From Methylobacterium sp. Leaf91 (GTDB lineage: Bacteria; Pseudomonadota; Alphaproteobacteria; Rhizobiales; Beijerinckiaceae): a stretch of 64,000 nucleotides of DNA. Below the pieces are notes generated by a model. It saw nothing but the letters and a program-made list of their open reading frames with translations, had not been told where the DNA came from and did not search any database. Made by a program: the position numbers and the translations under genes. The stretch is from contig NZ_LMMP01000012.1 in NCBI RefSeq assembly GCF_001422815.1, positions 5,617 to 69,616 of the forward strand, given 5' to 3'. Positions 17,588-28,057 of this stretch are shown here, one piece after another (position 1 is the stretch's first letter; every line of letters begins with the position of its first letter).

Positions 17588-18163
17588 TCAGAGCACGACA
17601 TGCGGGCCGACCGCGTCTTCGTGGAGCGGCGAGAGAAAGGACGCGCCGATGCCGTTGTCGAACCGACGGGCGACCTTGGCTCTGGTGTTTCCGATGACGA
17701 TCAGCGTGCCGACGTCGAGGGGCTCCTCCATGGAAACGGCCACACCCGATGCCGAGATGTTGATGACACGGCCGGGAAGCATCGATCCGGCCTCGGTCGT
17801 GACCAGCACGTCCTGGATCTCCGGCACGATACGCGGATGGATGCGTGTCACCAGAGGCTGTGGATTCTGCGATTTGGCGACGCTGAGGAGGCTCTGCACC
17901 ACGAGCCCGAGGGGATGGTCGGCGCTGAGAACGCGGATGGCGAAGGAAGCGGCCTCCGCTCGAACGACGATGGCTTCGAGGGATCCGGCATGGCGGATAC
18001 TGCAGGTCAGTCGCTCATCGACGGCGGGCACGACCGATGACTTGAAACGAATGCCGTCCGAGGAGAGATCGTCGGTGACCGCATAAAAATTCTGCCGATG
18101 CCGCCCCCAGCAAAGAGCTGGCAGGATGACCTTGTATCGCGCCTCCGACCGCCTCTCGCTCAT
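17588..18163 (-). CDS. PilZ-domain protein
   Basis: 191 residues from ATG 18163, where AGGGA lies about five bases upstream; a GTG eight codons earlier is less likely. The N-terminal RRSEARYKVILPALCWG with a downstream VTDDLSSDGIRFKSS fits PilZ (RxxxR ... D/NxSxxG), which binds cyclic-di-GMP. A second, shorter PilZ-like stretch PGRVINISASGVAVSMEEPLDVG lies at about 132-154. It is likely a c-di-GMP effector of motility or surface traits. It is convergent with the LysR gene, whose stop lies eight bases away. Confidence 0.78.
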   Translation of the reverse strand: MSERRSEARYKVILPALCWGRHRQNFYAVTDDLSSDGIRFKSSVVPAVDERLTCSIRHAGSLEAIVVRAEAASFAIRVLSADHPLGLVVQSLLSVAKSQNPQPLVTRIHPRIVPEIQDVLVTTEAGSMLPGRVINISASGVAVSMEEPLDVGTLIVIGNTRAKVARRFDNGIGASFLSPLHEDAVGPHVVL

Positions 18164-18298
18164 CACATCCCTTTTTGTGTTGAGCACTTTTATGCTGGCG
18201 ACTCTTCAAGCGAAGCTTTCACAATCGAGAAAATTCGATTCAATATCCTACATCAACAACTCGAACCATCCGAGATACACGCAGGACGAGTTGATCGA

Positions 18299-20221
<1,923 letters not shown>

Positions 20222-20222
20222 C

Positions 20223-20273
20223 ACGATATCTCGTAGCATGCGTCACGAAAAACCGTAATCGACGATATTTCGT
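20223..20273. promoter_or_regulatory. three candidate activator-binding repeats
   Basis: ACGATATCTCGT (20223-20234), ACGAAAAACCGT (20245-20256) and ACGATATTTCGT (20262-20273) share the form ACGA-N4-(T/C)CGT, each followed by A or AA. They start 22 and 17 bases apart and end about 60 bases upstream of the -24 element at 20332. This is where an enhancer-binding protein's sites are expected. They also overlap the leader of the activator gene, so autoregulation is possible. Confidence 0.6.
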
Positions 20274-20331
20274 AATACTCGTCTATCTCTCAAACCATTG
20301 TTCCGGTTGTGATTTTTAATGGAACCATGGA

Positions 20332-20347
20332 TGGCACAGCGTTTGCC
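20332..20347 (+). promoter_or_regulatory. sigma-54 (-24/-12) promoter of the cyanase operon
   Basis: TGGCACAGCGTTTGCC carries the invariant GG and GC doublets with exactly ten bases between them and matches the consensus TGGCAC-N5-TTGC. Predicted transcription would begin near 20358, about 24 bases before the binding-protein ATG. The divergently encoded sigma-54 activator supports the call. Confidence 0.82.
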
Positions 20348-20381
20348 ATGAAGAGACAGTCTCCGCAGAAAGGTCCGCGTC

Positions 20382-21743
20382 ATGGCGCTCTTCGACGATC
20401 CGTTCAACGCCCGGCTGACCTTGAAGCGCGGGGGCTGCTCCTGCGGAAACCATCGCGATCAAGCCGCGCACGATGCCGAAGCTCCGTCCGGCGACGCCGC
20501 GATCACCCGGGCCATCGAAGGCGCGGTGATGCGGGCCCTGTTCCCCGAGGATGCCCAGCGGCGCGCCTTCCTAAGGAGCGTCGGCTCGGCGACGGCGCTG
20601 GCCGCCGTGAGCCAGTTCTTGCCCACGAAATTCGTGGCCGAGGCCTTCGCGCAAGGGGCGAAGCCCGAGAAGACCGACCTCAAGGTCGGTTTCATCCCGA
20701 TCACCTGCGCCACGCCGATCATCATGGCGAAACCCATGGGTTTCTACGAGAAGCAGGGGCTGAACGTGGAGGTGGTGAAGACCGCCGGCTGGGCGGTGAT
20801 CCGCGACAAGACCCTAAACAAGGAATACGACGCCGCCCACATGCTGGCGCCGATGCCCATCGCCATCTCCCTCGGCGTCGGATCGAACCCCGTCCCCTAC
20901 ACGATGCCGGCGGTGGAGAACGTCAACGGCCAGGCGATCACCCTGGCGATGAAGCACAAGGACAGGCGCGACCCGAAGAGCTGGAAGGGCTTCAAGCTCG
21001 CGGTGCCCTTCGACTATTCGATGCACAATTACCTGCTGCGCTACTACCTCGCGGAAGCCGGGATCGACCCCGATACCGATGTGCAGATCCGCGCCGTCCC
21101 GCCGCCGGACATGGTCGCCAACCTGCGGGCCGACAACATCGACGGGTTCCTCGCCCCCGACCCGGTCAACCAGCGCGCAGTCTATGACGGCGTCGGCTTC
21201 ATCCACATCCTGTCGAAGGAGATCTGGGACCGGCACCCGTGCTGCGCCTTCGCGGCCTCGCAGGATTTCGTCACCCAGACCCCGAACACCTACGCCGCCC
21301 TGCTCCGCGCGGTGATCGAGGCGACGGCCTATGCCTCGAAGATCGAGAACCGCAAGGAGATCGCCGCGCAGATCGCGCCGGCCAACTACCTCAACCAGCC
21401 GGTGACGGTGGTGGAGCAGGTGCTCACCGGAACCTTCGCCGACGGCCTCGGCAATGTTCGCAAGGTGCCGGACCGCGTCGATTTCGACGCCTTCCCGTGG
21501 TCGTCCTTCGCGGTCTGGATCATGACACAGATGAAGCGCTGGGGTCAGATCAAGGGCGATGTCGATTACAAAGCAGTGGCCGAGAAGGTCTATCTCGCCA
21601 CCGACGCCGCGAGATTGATGAAGGAGGCCGGCCTCACCCCGCCGACCGCCACGTCGAAATCCTTCTCGGTGATGGGCAAGGCCTTCGATCCGGCCAAGCC
21701 CGAGGAGTATCTGAACTCCTTCGCGATCAAGCGGGCGGGCTGA
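20382..21743 (+). CDS. NrtA-family nitrate/cyanate ABC transporter substrate-binding protein
   Basis: 453 residues. A Tat-type signal (RRAFLRSVGSATALAAVSQFL) begins unusually late, at about residue 60. It is preceded by a soluble leader with a CSC motif (KRGGCSCGNHRD, about 16-25). The mature domain from KTDLKVGFIPITCATPIIMAKPMGFYEKQGL is the NrtA/CmpA solute-binding fold. It would bind cyanate or nitrate in the periplasm. Linkage to cynS makes cyanate the best guess. It is the first gene after the sigma-54 promoter and lies in an operon with permease, ATPase and cyanase. Confidence 0.87.
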   Translation: MALFDDPFNARLTLKRGGCSCGNHRDQAAHDAEAPSGDAAITRAIEGAVMRALFPEDAQRRAFLRSVGSATALAAVSQFLPTKFVAEAFAQGAKPEKTDLKVGFIPITCATPIIMAKPMGFYEKQGLNVEVVKTAGWAVIRDKTLNKEYDAAHMLAPMPIAISLGVGSNPVPYTMPAVENVNGQAITLAMKHKDRRDPKSWKGFKLAVPFDYSMHNYLLRYYLAEAGIDPDTDVQIRAVPPPDMVANLRADNIDGFLAPDPVNQRAVYDGVGFIHILSKEIWDRHPCCAFAASQDFVTQTPNTYAALLRAVIEATAYASKIENRKEIAAQIAPANYLNQPVTVVEQVLTGTFADGLGNVRKVPDRVDFDAFPWSSFAVWIMTQMKRWGQIKGDVDYKAVAEKVYLATDAARLMKEAGLTPPTATSKSFSVMGKAFDPAKPEEYLNSFAIKRAG

Positions 21744-21746
21744 GCC

Positions 21747-22586
21747 ATGAAGGCCTCCCTCTCGCTCCGCGCCGGCATCGTTTCCCTGGCCGTCCTCGCC
21801 GCCTTCCTGCTGCTCTGGCAGATCGCGGTGGGCGGGGTCGCCAAGACCGAGGCCATGGACCCGGAATATGCAGCCCTTATGGGTGCGAGCGCCACCACCG
21901 GCAAATCCGCGATGCCGGGTCCGCTCGACGTCGCCGCCACCGCCTGGAAGCACCTCAGAGACCCGTTCTACGACCGTGGCCCGAACGACAAGGGGCTCGG
22001 CATCCAGCTCGCCTATTCCATCGGCCGGGTGGCGCTGGGCTACGGACTCGCGGTGCTGGTGGCCATCCCGATCGGCTTCCTCATCGGCATGTCGCCGCTG
22101 ATGGGACGGGCGCTCGACCCCTTCATCCAGCTGCTGAAGCCGGTCTCGCCCCTCGCCTGGATGCCCCTCGCCCTCTACACGATCAAGGATTCGAGCCTGT
22201 CGGCGATCTTCGTGATCTTCATCTGCTCGCTCTGGCCGATGCTGATCAACACCGCCTTCGGCGTCGCCGGGACGCGCAAGGAATGGCTGAACGTCGCCCG
22301 GACCCTGGAGGTCGGGCCGATCCGGCGCGCCTTCACGGTGATCCTGCCGGCGGCCGCGCCCACCATCCTCACCGGCATGCGCATCTCCATCGGCATCGCC
22401 TGGCTCGTCATCGTGGCGGCCGAGATGCTCGTGGGTGGAACCGGCATCGGCTACTTCGTCTGGAACGAGTGGAACAACCTCTCGATCACCAATGTGATCG
22501 TCTCGATCCTGGTCATCGGCCTCGTGGGCATGATCCTCGACCAGTTGCTGGCGCGCGCTCAGCGTCTCGTCACCTTCCCCGAGTGA
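21747..22586 (+). CDS. ABC transporter permease (NrtB/CynB-like)
   Basis: 279 residues with an N-terminal anchor and about five further hydrophobic segments. The conserved coupling loop WLNVARTLEVGPIRRAFTVILPAAAPTILTGMRI lies at about 180-213, and the family segment LLKPVSPLAWMPLALYTIKDSS at about 130-151. It forms the homodimeric membrane pore of the cyanate/nitrate importer. It starts three bases after the binding-protein stop, with an ATPase gene 10 bases downstream. Confidence 0.88.
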   Translation: MKASLSLRAGIVSLAVLAAFLLLWQIAVGGVAKTEAMDPEYAALMGASATTGKSAMPGPLDVAATAWKHLRDPFYDRGPNDKGLGIQLAYSIGRVALGYGLAVLVAIPIGFLIGMSPLMGRALDPFIQLLKPVSPLAWMPLALYTIKDSSLSAIFVIFICSLWPMLINTAFGVAGTRKEWLNVARTLEVGPIRRAFTVILPAAAPTILTGMRISIGIAWLVIVAAEMLVGGTGIGYFVWNEWNNLSITNVIVSILVIGLVGMILDQLLARAQRLVTFPE

Positions 22587-22596
22587 GGTCGCGCCC

Positions 22597-23559
22597 ATGA
22601 GCAAGCTCATTCCCTTCGCGCGGCGCTTCGCAAGTGCCGCTCCCGACCCCGCCGCCGGGACCAGCCGCATGTCGTCCTCCGAAAAATTCATCTCCATCGA
22701 GGGGATCGCCCGGCGCTATCCCGCGCCCGGCGGCAAGCAGAACACCGTGTTCGAGAACCTGTGGCTGCCCATGCGGCGGGGCGAGTTCGTCTGCATGATC
22801 GGCCATTCCGGCTGCGGCAAAACCACGGTGCTCAACATCCTGGCCGGGCTGGAGGCGCCGAGCGAGGGCGTCGTCATCGTCGACGGGCAGGCGATCGAGG
22901 GAACCAGCCTCGACCGGGCCGTGATCTTCCAGGGCCACGCCCTGCTGCCCTGGCGAACGGTGCTCGGGAACGTCGCCTACGCGGTCTCCTCGCGCTGGCG
23001 CAAGGCGTCCCGCGCCGAGGTGGAAGAGCGTGCCCGCAAGGCCATCGCTACGGTGGGCCTCGCCGGCTCCGAGCATAAGCGCCCCTCGGAACTCTCCGGC
23101 GGCATGAAGCAGCGTGTCGGCATCGCCAGGGCACTCGCCATCGAGCCCAAGATCCTGCTCATGGATGAGCCGTTCTCGGCGCTGGACGCGCTCACGCGGG
23201 GCACGCTGCAGGACGAGGTGCGCCGCATCTGCATCGAGACCGGCCAGACCGTCTTCATGATCACCCACGATGTCGACGAGTCGATCTACCTCGCCGACCG
23301 CATCGTGCTGATGACCAACGGTCCCGAGGCCAAGGTGGCGGAGATCGTCGAGAACCCGCTGCCCAAGCGCCGCGAGCGCGCGAACCTCCATCACGCGCCG
23401 GGCTACTACGCCCTGCGCAACCACCTGATGGACTTCCTCGTCAGCCGCTCGAAGAGCCTGCGGGACGCCATGCCCGCCGGCTACGACCAGCGCCACCCGC
23501 CCGTGGTGCGGCCTGGTGCGGCCGAGCCGAAGCCGATTGCTGTCCCTGCCGCGTCGTAG
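22597..23559 (+). CDS. ABC transporter ATP-binding protein (NrtD/CynD-like)
   Basis: 320 residues with an extended N terminus; an internal ATG at 22669 (MSSSEKFISIEGIARRY) is also plausible. Walker A is GHSGCGKTT (about 69-77), the signature is LSGGMKQRVGIARALA, and the Walker B is ILLMDEPFSALD. The H-loop is in FMITHDVDESIYLADR. A C-terminal tail of about 60 residues (HHAPGYYALRNHLMDFLVSRS...) is typical of nitrate/cyanate transport ATPases and may carry regulation. It powers the importer upstream. Confidence 0.88.
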   Translation: MSKLIPFARRFASAAPDPAAGTSRMSSSEKFISIEGIARRYPAPGGKQNTVFENLWLPMRRGEFVCMIGHSGCGKTTVLNILAGLEAPSEGVVIVDGQAIEGTSLDRAVIFQGHALLPWRTVLGNVAYAVSSRWRKASRAEVEERARKAIATVGLAGSEHKRPSELSGGMKQRVGIARALAIEPKILLMDEPFSALDALTRGTLQDEVRRICIETGQTVFMITHDVDESIYLADRIVLMTNGPEAKVAEIVENPLPKRRERANLHHAPGYYALRNHLMDFLVSRSKSLRDAMPAGYDQRHPPVVRPGAAEPKPIAVPAAS

Positions 23560-23624
23560 ATCCGCGCCTCGCAGACTCACGCGCCGCCCCTCACCCCCGT
23601 GTCTCGATCCATCGGAGAACTCAT

Positions 23625-24113
23625 ATGAAGCGCGAAGACCTCACCGAAAAGCTCCTCGACATCAAGCGCGAGAAGGGCTGGACCTGGAAGCATATCCAGG
23701 ACGAGATCGGTGGAATCTCGCCGATCCTCATCACCGCCGCCTGCATGGGGCAGATGAAGCTGCCGAAAGCCCAGGCGAAGAAGGCGGCGGAGCTGTTCGG
23801 CCTCACGGAATCGGAGGAGCGGATGCTCAACGAGGCGCCCTATCGCGGGTCCATCGCGCAGATGCCGCCCACCGACCCGCTGATCTACCGGTTCTATGAG
23901 TTGGTGATGGTCTACGGCACCACCTGGAAGGAGCTGATCCAGGAGGAGTTCGGCGACGGCATCATGTCGGCCATCGACTTCAACATGACGATGGAGCGCG
24001 AGCCCAACAACAAAGGCGACCGGGTGAAGATGAACCTCTCGGGCAAGTTCCTGCCCTACAAGTATTACGGCAACGAGGAAGGCGTGCCTGATTACGGCTT
24101 CAAGGAGCCGTAG
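23625..24113 (+). CDS. cynS: cyanase (cyanate hydratase)
   Basis: 162 residues. The enzyme converts cyanate and bicarbonate to ammonia and CO2 (via carbamate). The catalytic triad is present with the exact E. coli spacing: R89 and E92 in DPLIYRFYELV, and S115 in EFGDGIMSAIDF. The N-terminal helical domain (EKLLDIKREKGWTWKHIQDEIGG) is also intact. It is the last gene of the transporter operon, 65 bases after the ATPase and followed by a terminator. No carbonic anhydrase (cynT) accompanies it, so bicarbonate must come from elsewhere in the cell. Confidence 0.97.
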   Translation: MKREDLTEKLLDIKREKGWTWKHIQDEIGGISPILITAACMGQMKLPKAQAKKAAELFGLTESEERMLNEAPYRGSIAQMPPTDPLIYRFYELVMVYGTTWKELIQEEFGDGIMSAIDFNMTMEREPNNKGDRVKMNLSGKFLPYKYYGNEEGVPDYGFKEP

Positions 24114-24139
24114 CCGGCGCAGCATCGACGCGAACTGGT

Positions 24140-24177
24140 AAAGGCATCGCGGCTCATCGGGCCGGGTTGCCTTTTTT
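24140..24177 (+). terminator. rho-independent terminator after cynS
   Basis: AAAGGCA (24140-24146) pairs with TGCCTTT (24168-24174), with further GC-rich pairing inside, and runs into six T residues. It lies 27 bases after the cyanase stop and closes the operon. Confidence 0.7.
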
Positions 24178-24269
24178 CGCGCAGGACGAGTCGACGCAGG
24201 CCCCGGTTTCGTGCTGATTGCGCAGGCTTGGCCGTAAAAGCGGCCGCCCCGTCGGAGACTGTCGCCCGC

Positions 24270-24677
24270 ATGAACCTCAACGCGATCTCGGCCACCTGGG
24301 CCCCCCGGCTCCTCAGCATCCTGCGCATCGTCGCCGGGGTGCTGTTCCTGGAACACGGCACGCAGAAGCTGTTCGGGTTCCCCGTGCGCATGGGCGGCGG
24401 CAGCGCACCGGCCCTGTTCACGCTCTTCTGGTTCGCGGCGATCCTCGAAATCGTCGGCGGTGCGATGATCATCCTCGGCCTGTTCACGCGGCCGGTGGCG
24501 TTCATCCTCTCCGGCCAGATGGCCTTCGCCTATTTCATCGCCCATGCGCCAAAGAGCCCGTTCCCGGCCCTCAATGGCGGCGACGCGTCCATTCTGTTCT
24601 GCTTCCTCTTCCTCTACCTCGCCGCCGCGGGCGCCGGTCCGTGGAGCCTCGACGCGCAGCGCCGCGGACGGTTCTGA
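24270..24677 (+). CDS. DoxX-family membrane protein
   Basis: 135 residues from ATG 24270. About four hydrophobic helices are seen, with RIVAGVLFLEHGTQKLFGFP at about 19-38, the hallmark DoxX motif, and the FWFAAILEIVGGAMIILGLFTRPVAF segment next. DoxX proteins are small inner-membrane proteins often linked to redox or electrophile stress (MhqP in Bacillus is one). It sits alone after the cyanase terminator, and a functional link to the MhqD/E pair is speculation. Confidence 0.85.
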   Translation: MNLNAISATWAPRLLSILRIVAGVLFLEHGTQKLFGFPVRMGGGSAPALFTLFWFAAILEIVGGAMIILGLFTRPVAFILSGQMAFAYFIAHAPKSPFPALNGGDASILFCFLFLYLAAAGAGPWSLDAQRRGRF

Positions 24678-24828
24678 GACCCGGAGAAAGCGGTCGGCCG
24701 CGCTTCCCGCTTCGGGTGGGAGCGGGTCGCTCCGGAACGAGGGAGAGAATGCGGATGCTTGCCCATCGTCACCCCAGGTCGTCCGGCTTCCCGGCGTGAC
24801 GACCGTCTCCTCCGCCGAAGACCGGCGG

Positions 24829-25461
24829 ATGCGCGTCATGGCCGTGGCCGTTCAGAAGGGCGGGACCGGCAAGACGACCCTGGCGGCGTCGCTCGCCGTC
24901 GCGGCCGCGGAATCCGGCGAGCGCGTCGTTGCCTACGACCTCGATCCGCAGGGCTCGCTGATGGCATGGGGCGCCCTGCGCCGCCAGAACGGCATCACGG
25001 TCGACCGCATACAGGCCTGGGAGATCGGGCAATTGCCCGACATCCTCGACCAGACGTCAGAGAACGGGACGACGCTGGTCTTGATCGATACCGCCGGCGC
25101 CGCAACCGGCGCCACCCCCGCGCTCCGCGCCGCCGACCTCGTCCTGGTGCCGGTCCGCCCGTCGCGGCTCGACCTCGTGGCCGCCCGGCCGACCTTGCAG
25201 GCCCTCGTCGGCCTCGGCATGCGGAGCCGTCTGGCGCTCGTACTAAATCAATGCCCGCCTCCGCCCTCGGCGCGCACCGACGCCTATGCGGCGCAGCTGC
25301 GCGGCCTCGGCGTCCTGGCAGAACCGGGGATCGTCCAGCGCGTCGACCACCAGGACGCCGTGGCGGCGGGGCTTGGCGTCACCGAATACGCGCCCCAGGG
25401 ACAGGCCGCCGGGGAGATCCGCGCACTCTGGGGCTGGATCGACGCCAAGATGCGAGGCTGA
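24829..25461 (+). CDS. orphan ParA-family ATPase
   Basis: 210 residues from ATG 24829; a GTG at 24796 would add eleven residues. The deviant Walker A motif reads QKGGTGKTTLAASLAV at about 8-23, followed by AYDLDPQGSLMAWG, the family's Walker A-prime, and LVLIDTAGAATGATPALRAADLVLVPVRPSRLDL. No ParB, partition site or plasmid gene is nearby, so this is likely a chromosomal positioning ATPase of the MipZ/ParC-like type. The cargo is unknown. It is convergent with the peptidase, and a hairpin separates them. Confidence 0.82.
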   Translation: MRVMAVAVQKGGTGKTTLAASLAVAAAESGERVVAYDLDPQGSLMAWGALRRQNGITVDRIQAWEIGQLPDILDQTSENGTTLVLIDTAGAATGATPALRAADLVLVPVRPSRLDLVAARPTLQALVGLGMRSRLALVLNQCPPPPSARTDAYAAQLRGLGVLAEPGIVQRVDHQDAVAAGLGVTEYAPQGQAAGEIRALWGWIDAKMRG

Positions 25462-25480
25462 CGCCTCGCGTCGCGCGGAG

Positions 25481-25504
25481 AGCGGGGCGCTGTCTCGCCC
25501 CGCT
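25481..25504. terminator. hairpin between convergent genes
   Basis: AGCGGGGCG (25481-25489) and CGCCCCGCT (25496-25504) make a 9-bp stem with a six-base loop between the ParA-like gene and the peptidase gene that converge on it. No long T-run is present, so termination efficiency is uncertain. Confidence 0.5.
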
Positions 25505-25532
25505 TCGCGAAGTAGATGGGGCAGTCTCTCGC

Positions 25533-26924
25533 CTACGCTTCCTTCGCCCCGAATGCCGCCAGGATGCGCGCCCAGGAGCGCGTGCCTTTGTGGAAGCTCC
25601 TGAGATCGTACTTCTCGTTGGGCGAATGGATGCGGTCGTCATCCAGGCCGAAGCCGATGAGGAGCGTGTTGCGATCGAGCAGCCGCTTGAAGTCGCCGAC
25701 GATGGGGATCGAGCCGCCCGCTCCGATGGTGACAGCGGGAACGCCCCATTCCTCGGCGAGTGCCCCCCTCGCGATGTCCAGTTCGGGCATGTCGAAGGGC
25801 AGGCTGATGGCGCGGCTGCCCTTGTAGCAGATCACCTCCACCGAGCAGTCCGACGGGATTCTTTCGCGCACGAAGGCCTCGAAGGTCCGGGCGAGCTGTT
25901 CCGGGTCCTGGTCGTCCACGAGGCGGAACGAGACCTTGGCGCTGGCCTCTCCCGCGATGACCGTCTTGGTGCCCTCGCCGGTATAGCCGCCGATGATGCC
26001 GTTGACGTCGCAGGCCGGGCGCGACTGGATCAGCTCGATCAGCATGCGGCCGCGCTCACCCGCCGGCTCCGACAGGCCGATGGGGCCGAGGAACTTGCCA
26101 GCTGTAAAGTCGAGCCCGCGCCATTGCTCCAGGATGTCCGCGGGCGTCTCGCGCACGCCGTCGTAGAAGCCCGGCAGGGCCACCCTTCCATCCGCGTCGT
26201 GCAGGTCGGCGATGATCTTCGACAGGACGTGGATCGGGTTGCGCGCCGCGCCGCCGAAGAAGCCCGAATGCAGGTCACGGTCGGCGCAGGTGACCTTCAC
26301 CTCGAAATAGGCGAGGCCCCGCAGCGACGTGGTGATGGCCGGCGTGGTCGGGTTCCACATGCTCGTGTCACAGACGAGGACAATATCCGCCGCGAGCCTC
26401 TCCCGGTTGGCCGCGACCCATTCCGGCAATCCTTGAGAGCCGTTCTCCTCGGCGCCCTCGATCAGCAGAGTGACGCCACAGGGTAGCTCGCCCTCCATGG
26501 CGATGAAGGCGCGGCAGGCTTCGACGAAGGTCATGACCTGACCCTTGTCGTCCGAGGCGCCGCGCGCCACGATCTGTTTCTCGCCGTTGGCGTTCACCGA
26601 GATGCGCGGCTCGAAGGGCGGCGTCGCCCAGAGGTTCAGCGGGTCCACCGGCTGCACGTCGTAATGGCCGTAGAACAGCACGTGCGGCTTGCCCGGTTTC
26701 GGCGCATGCGCCAGCACCACCGGATGCAGTGATGTCTCGTGGATGGCCGTCTCGAACCCGAGCGCCGTCAGATTGCCCTCGAGCCACTGCGCCGCATCGC
26801 GGCAATGCCCGGCATAGGCTGGATCGGTGGAGATCGAAGGGATCCGCAGGAAGGCAAACAGCCGCTCCAAGGCATTGTCGAGGTCGCGGTCGATATCGTT
26901 GAGAACCGGGTCGAGGGCGGCCAT
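25533..26924 (-). CDS. M20-family dipeptidase
   Basis: 463 residues from ATG 26924 (MAALDPVLNDIDRDLD). The zinc-binding features are VLFYGHYDVQPVDPLNLW at about 84-101, ARGASDDKGQ, and the catalytic and ligand glutamates in IEGAEENGSQGLPEW. Dimerisation-lid motifs are DRDLHSGFFGGAARNPIH and the glycine-rich IGAGGSIPIV. The family (PepV/CNDP-like) cleaves dipeptides, some including beta-alanyl peptides, in the cytoplasm. It is a stand-alone gene. Confidence 0.9.
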   Translation of the reverse strand: MAALDPVLNDIDRDLDNALERLFAFLRIPSISTDPAYAGHCRDAAQWLEGNLTALGFETAIHETSLHPVVLAHAPKPGKPHVLFYGHYDVQPVDPLNLWATPPFEPRISVNANGEKQIVARGASDDKGQVMTFVEACRAFIAMEGELPCGVTLLIEGAEENGSQGLPEWVAANRERLAADIVLVCDTSMWNPTTPAITTSLRGLAYFEVKVTCADRDLHSGFFGGAARNPIHVLSKIIADLHDADGRVALPGFYDGVRETPADILEQWRGLDFTAGKFLGPIGLSEPAGERGRMLIELIQSRPACDVNGIIGGYTGEGTKTVIAGEASAKVSFRLVDDQDPEQLARTFEAFVRERIPSDCSVEVICYKGSRAISLPFDMPELDIARGALAEEWGVPAVTIGAGGSIPIVGDFKRLLDRNTLLIGFGLDDDRIHSPNEKYDLRSFHKGTRSWARILAAFGAKEA

Positions 26925-27261
26925 CGCGCGTCCTTGTGGCAAGCGGGGATGGCGACAGGGTTAGCCGAGGGGATGGGTGGGCGCAAACCACCGACATTGC
27001 CGCTCAGGGCTGCAAACCGGGCTGGACGACTTTCGACATGCAGGAAGGTTCAGGGGGCCCACGATTCCGGAACCGTGTTCCGGTCATCGAGGAGCGTTTG
27101 GGCTCGCATGATCGGCATCTGACGAATGATATGCCGGGACCCCGCTCGTCGGGATGCGGTTTGCGGCGCCCCACCCGATCCCTCACCGAACGACGCGACT
27201 ATCGGACCTTCAGGTGCGACACGGGAAGAGAACGTACCCGCTCGCCGCGAGGGTCCACGCT
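26925..27261. other. intergenic region without visible features
   Basis: 337 bases between the peptidase and the HD protein. Short frames on either strand lack family resemblance or ribosome binding sites. It is presumably the peptidase promoter together with the 3' trailer of the HD gene, which runs toward it. Confidence 0.4.
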
Positions 27262-27939
27262 TCAGCCACGATCAGCGCAGCCGCATCCCGGGGCATGGGC
27301 GCCGGTGGGCCAGCGCGAGCGACGGATCAATTCGCAGAAGTTGCCCTTGTGGAAGCCGGGCTCCTTGTCGGCGATGACGTCCGCCTTAACATTGCCGAAC
27401 GTCGTACCCGGCTTGTGTCGGATGCCGTCGTAGAAGGCTTGGATGATATCCTCTTTGAAGTCGGGCGTCCGAGGGAAAGCCGACACAACCGCCTCACGCT
27501 CGGCGTCCGAATACTCTTCGTAGGTCAGACCGAGCACATCCATCTCGACGCCGGCCGTGACGAGTGCCACCACCGGATGCATGTGGACCGGAATGCCCGG
27601 CGTCGTATGCAGCGCGATGGCGGTCCAGACCGTATAGACATCCGCCTCCGGTACTCCGTGCGCTGCCAGGAAGTCGCGCGCCGCATTGGCGCCGTCGACC
27701 TCGAAGCGCTCCTCCGCGCTGCTGTGGTCCGGCATCAGGCCAACGTCGTGGAACATCGCTCCCGCGTAGAGAAGTTCGCGGTCGAAGCTCAGATCGCGGC
27801 GGATGCCTGCCAAGGCGCCGAATTGGTAGACCCGGCTCGAATGATTGAAGAGGAGTTCGGTTTCCGTGTCCCGGACGAACTCAGTGACGGCACGGGCCAA
27901 TTTGCTGTCCGGAATGGTGGCCAAGGTGGGAATGCTCAT
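27262..27939 (-). CDS. HD-domain hydrolase, cyanamide-hydratase-like
   Basis: 225 residues. The HD metal site is visible as FNHSSRVYQFG (first histidine), YAGAMFHDVGLMP (the HD pair) and TAIALHTTPGIPVHMHPVVALVTAGVEMDVLG. The order HSxRVyxFg ... FHDvGL is the pattern of the HD subfamily that includes fungal cyanamide hydratase (cyanamide to urea). Many bacterial members are uncharacterised, so the substrate is a family inference. It is divergent from a GlxA-type regulator 118 bases away. Given the cyanase and Nit1C neighbours, a cyano-compound substrate is attractive. Confidence 0.72.
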   Translation of the reverse strand: MSIPTLATIPDSKLARAVTEFVRDTETELLFNHSSRVYQFGALAGIRRDLSFDRELLYAGAMFHDVGLMPDHSSAEERFEVDGANAARDFLAAHGVPEADVYTVWTAIALHTTPGIPVHMHPVVALVTAGVEMDVLGLTYEEYSDAEREAVVSAFPRTPDFKEDIIQAFYDGIRHKPGTTFGNVKADVIADKEPGFHKGNFCELIRRSRWPTGAHAPGCGCADRG

Positions 27940-27987
27940 GAGCGGGTTTCCTTTGTGCTGAGCCTCCCAACGAGCTACGAGACATCC

Positions 27988-28000
27988 TTGATGGCATCAA
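27988..28000. promoter_or_regulatory. small palindrome in the HD/GlxA divergent promoter
   Basis: TTGATG and CATCAA form a perfect inverted repeat around a single G, about midway between the two divergent start codons. It could be the site for the GlxA-type regulator, which has no defined motif here. Confidence 0.33.
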
Positions 28001-28057
28001 TCATCGTGTAGCGGCATTTCCTGCCATCATTCATGCATCCTCAGCCACGGAGCCCCA

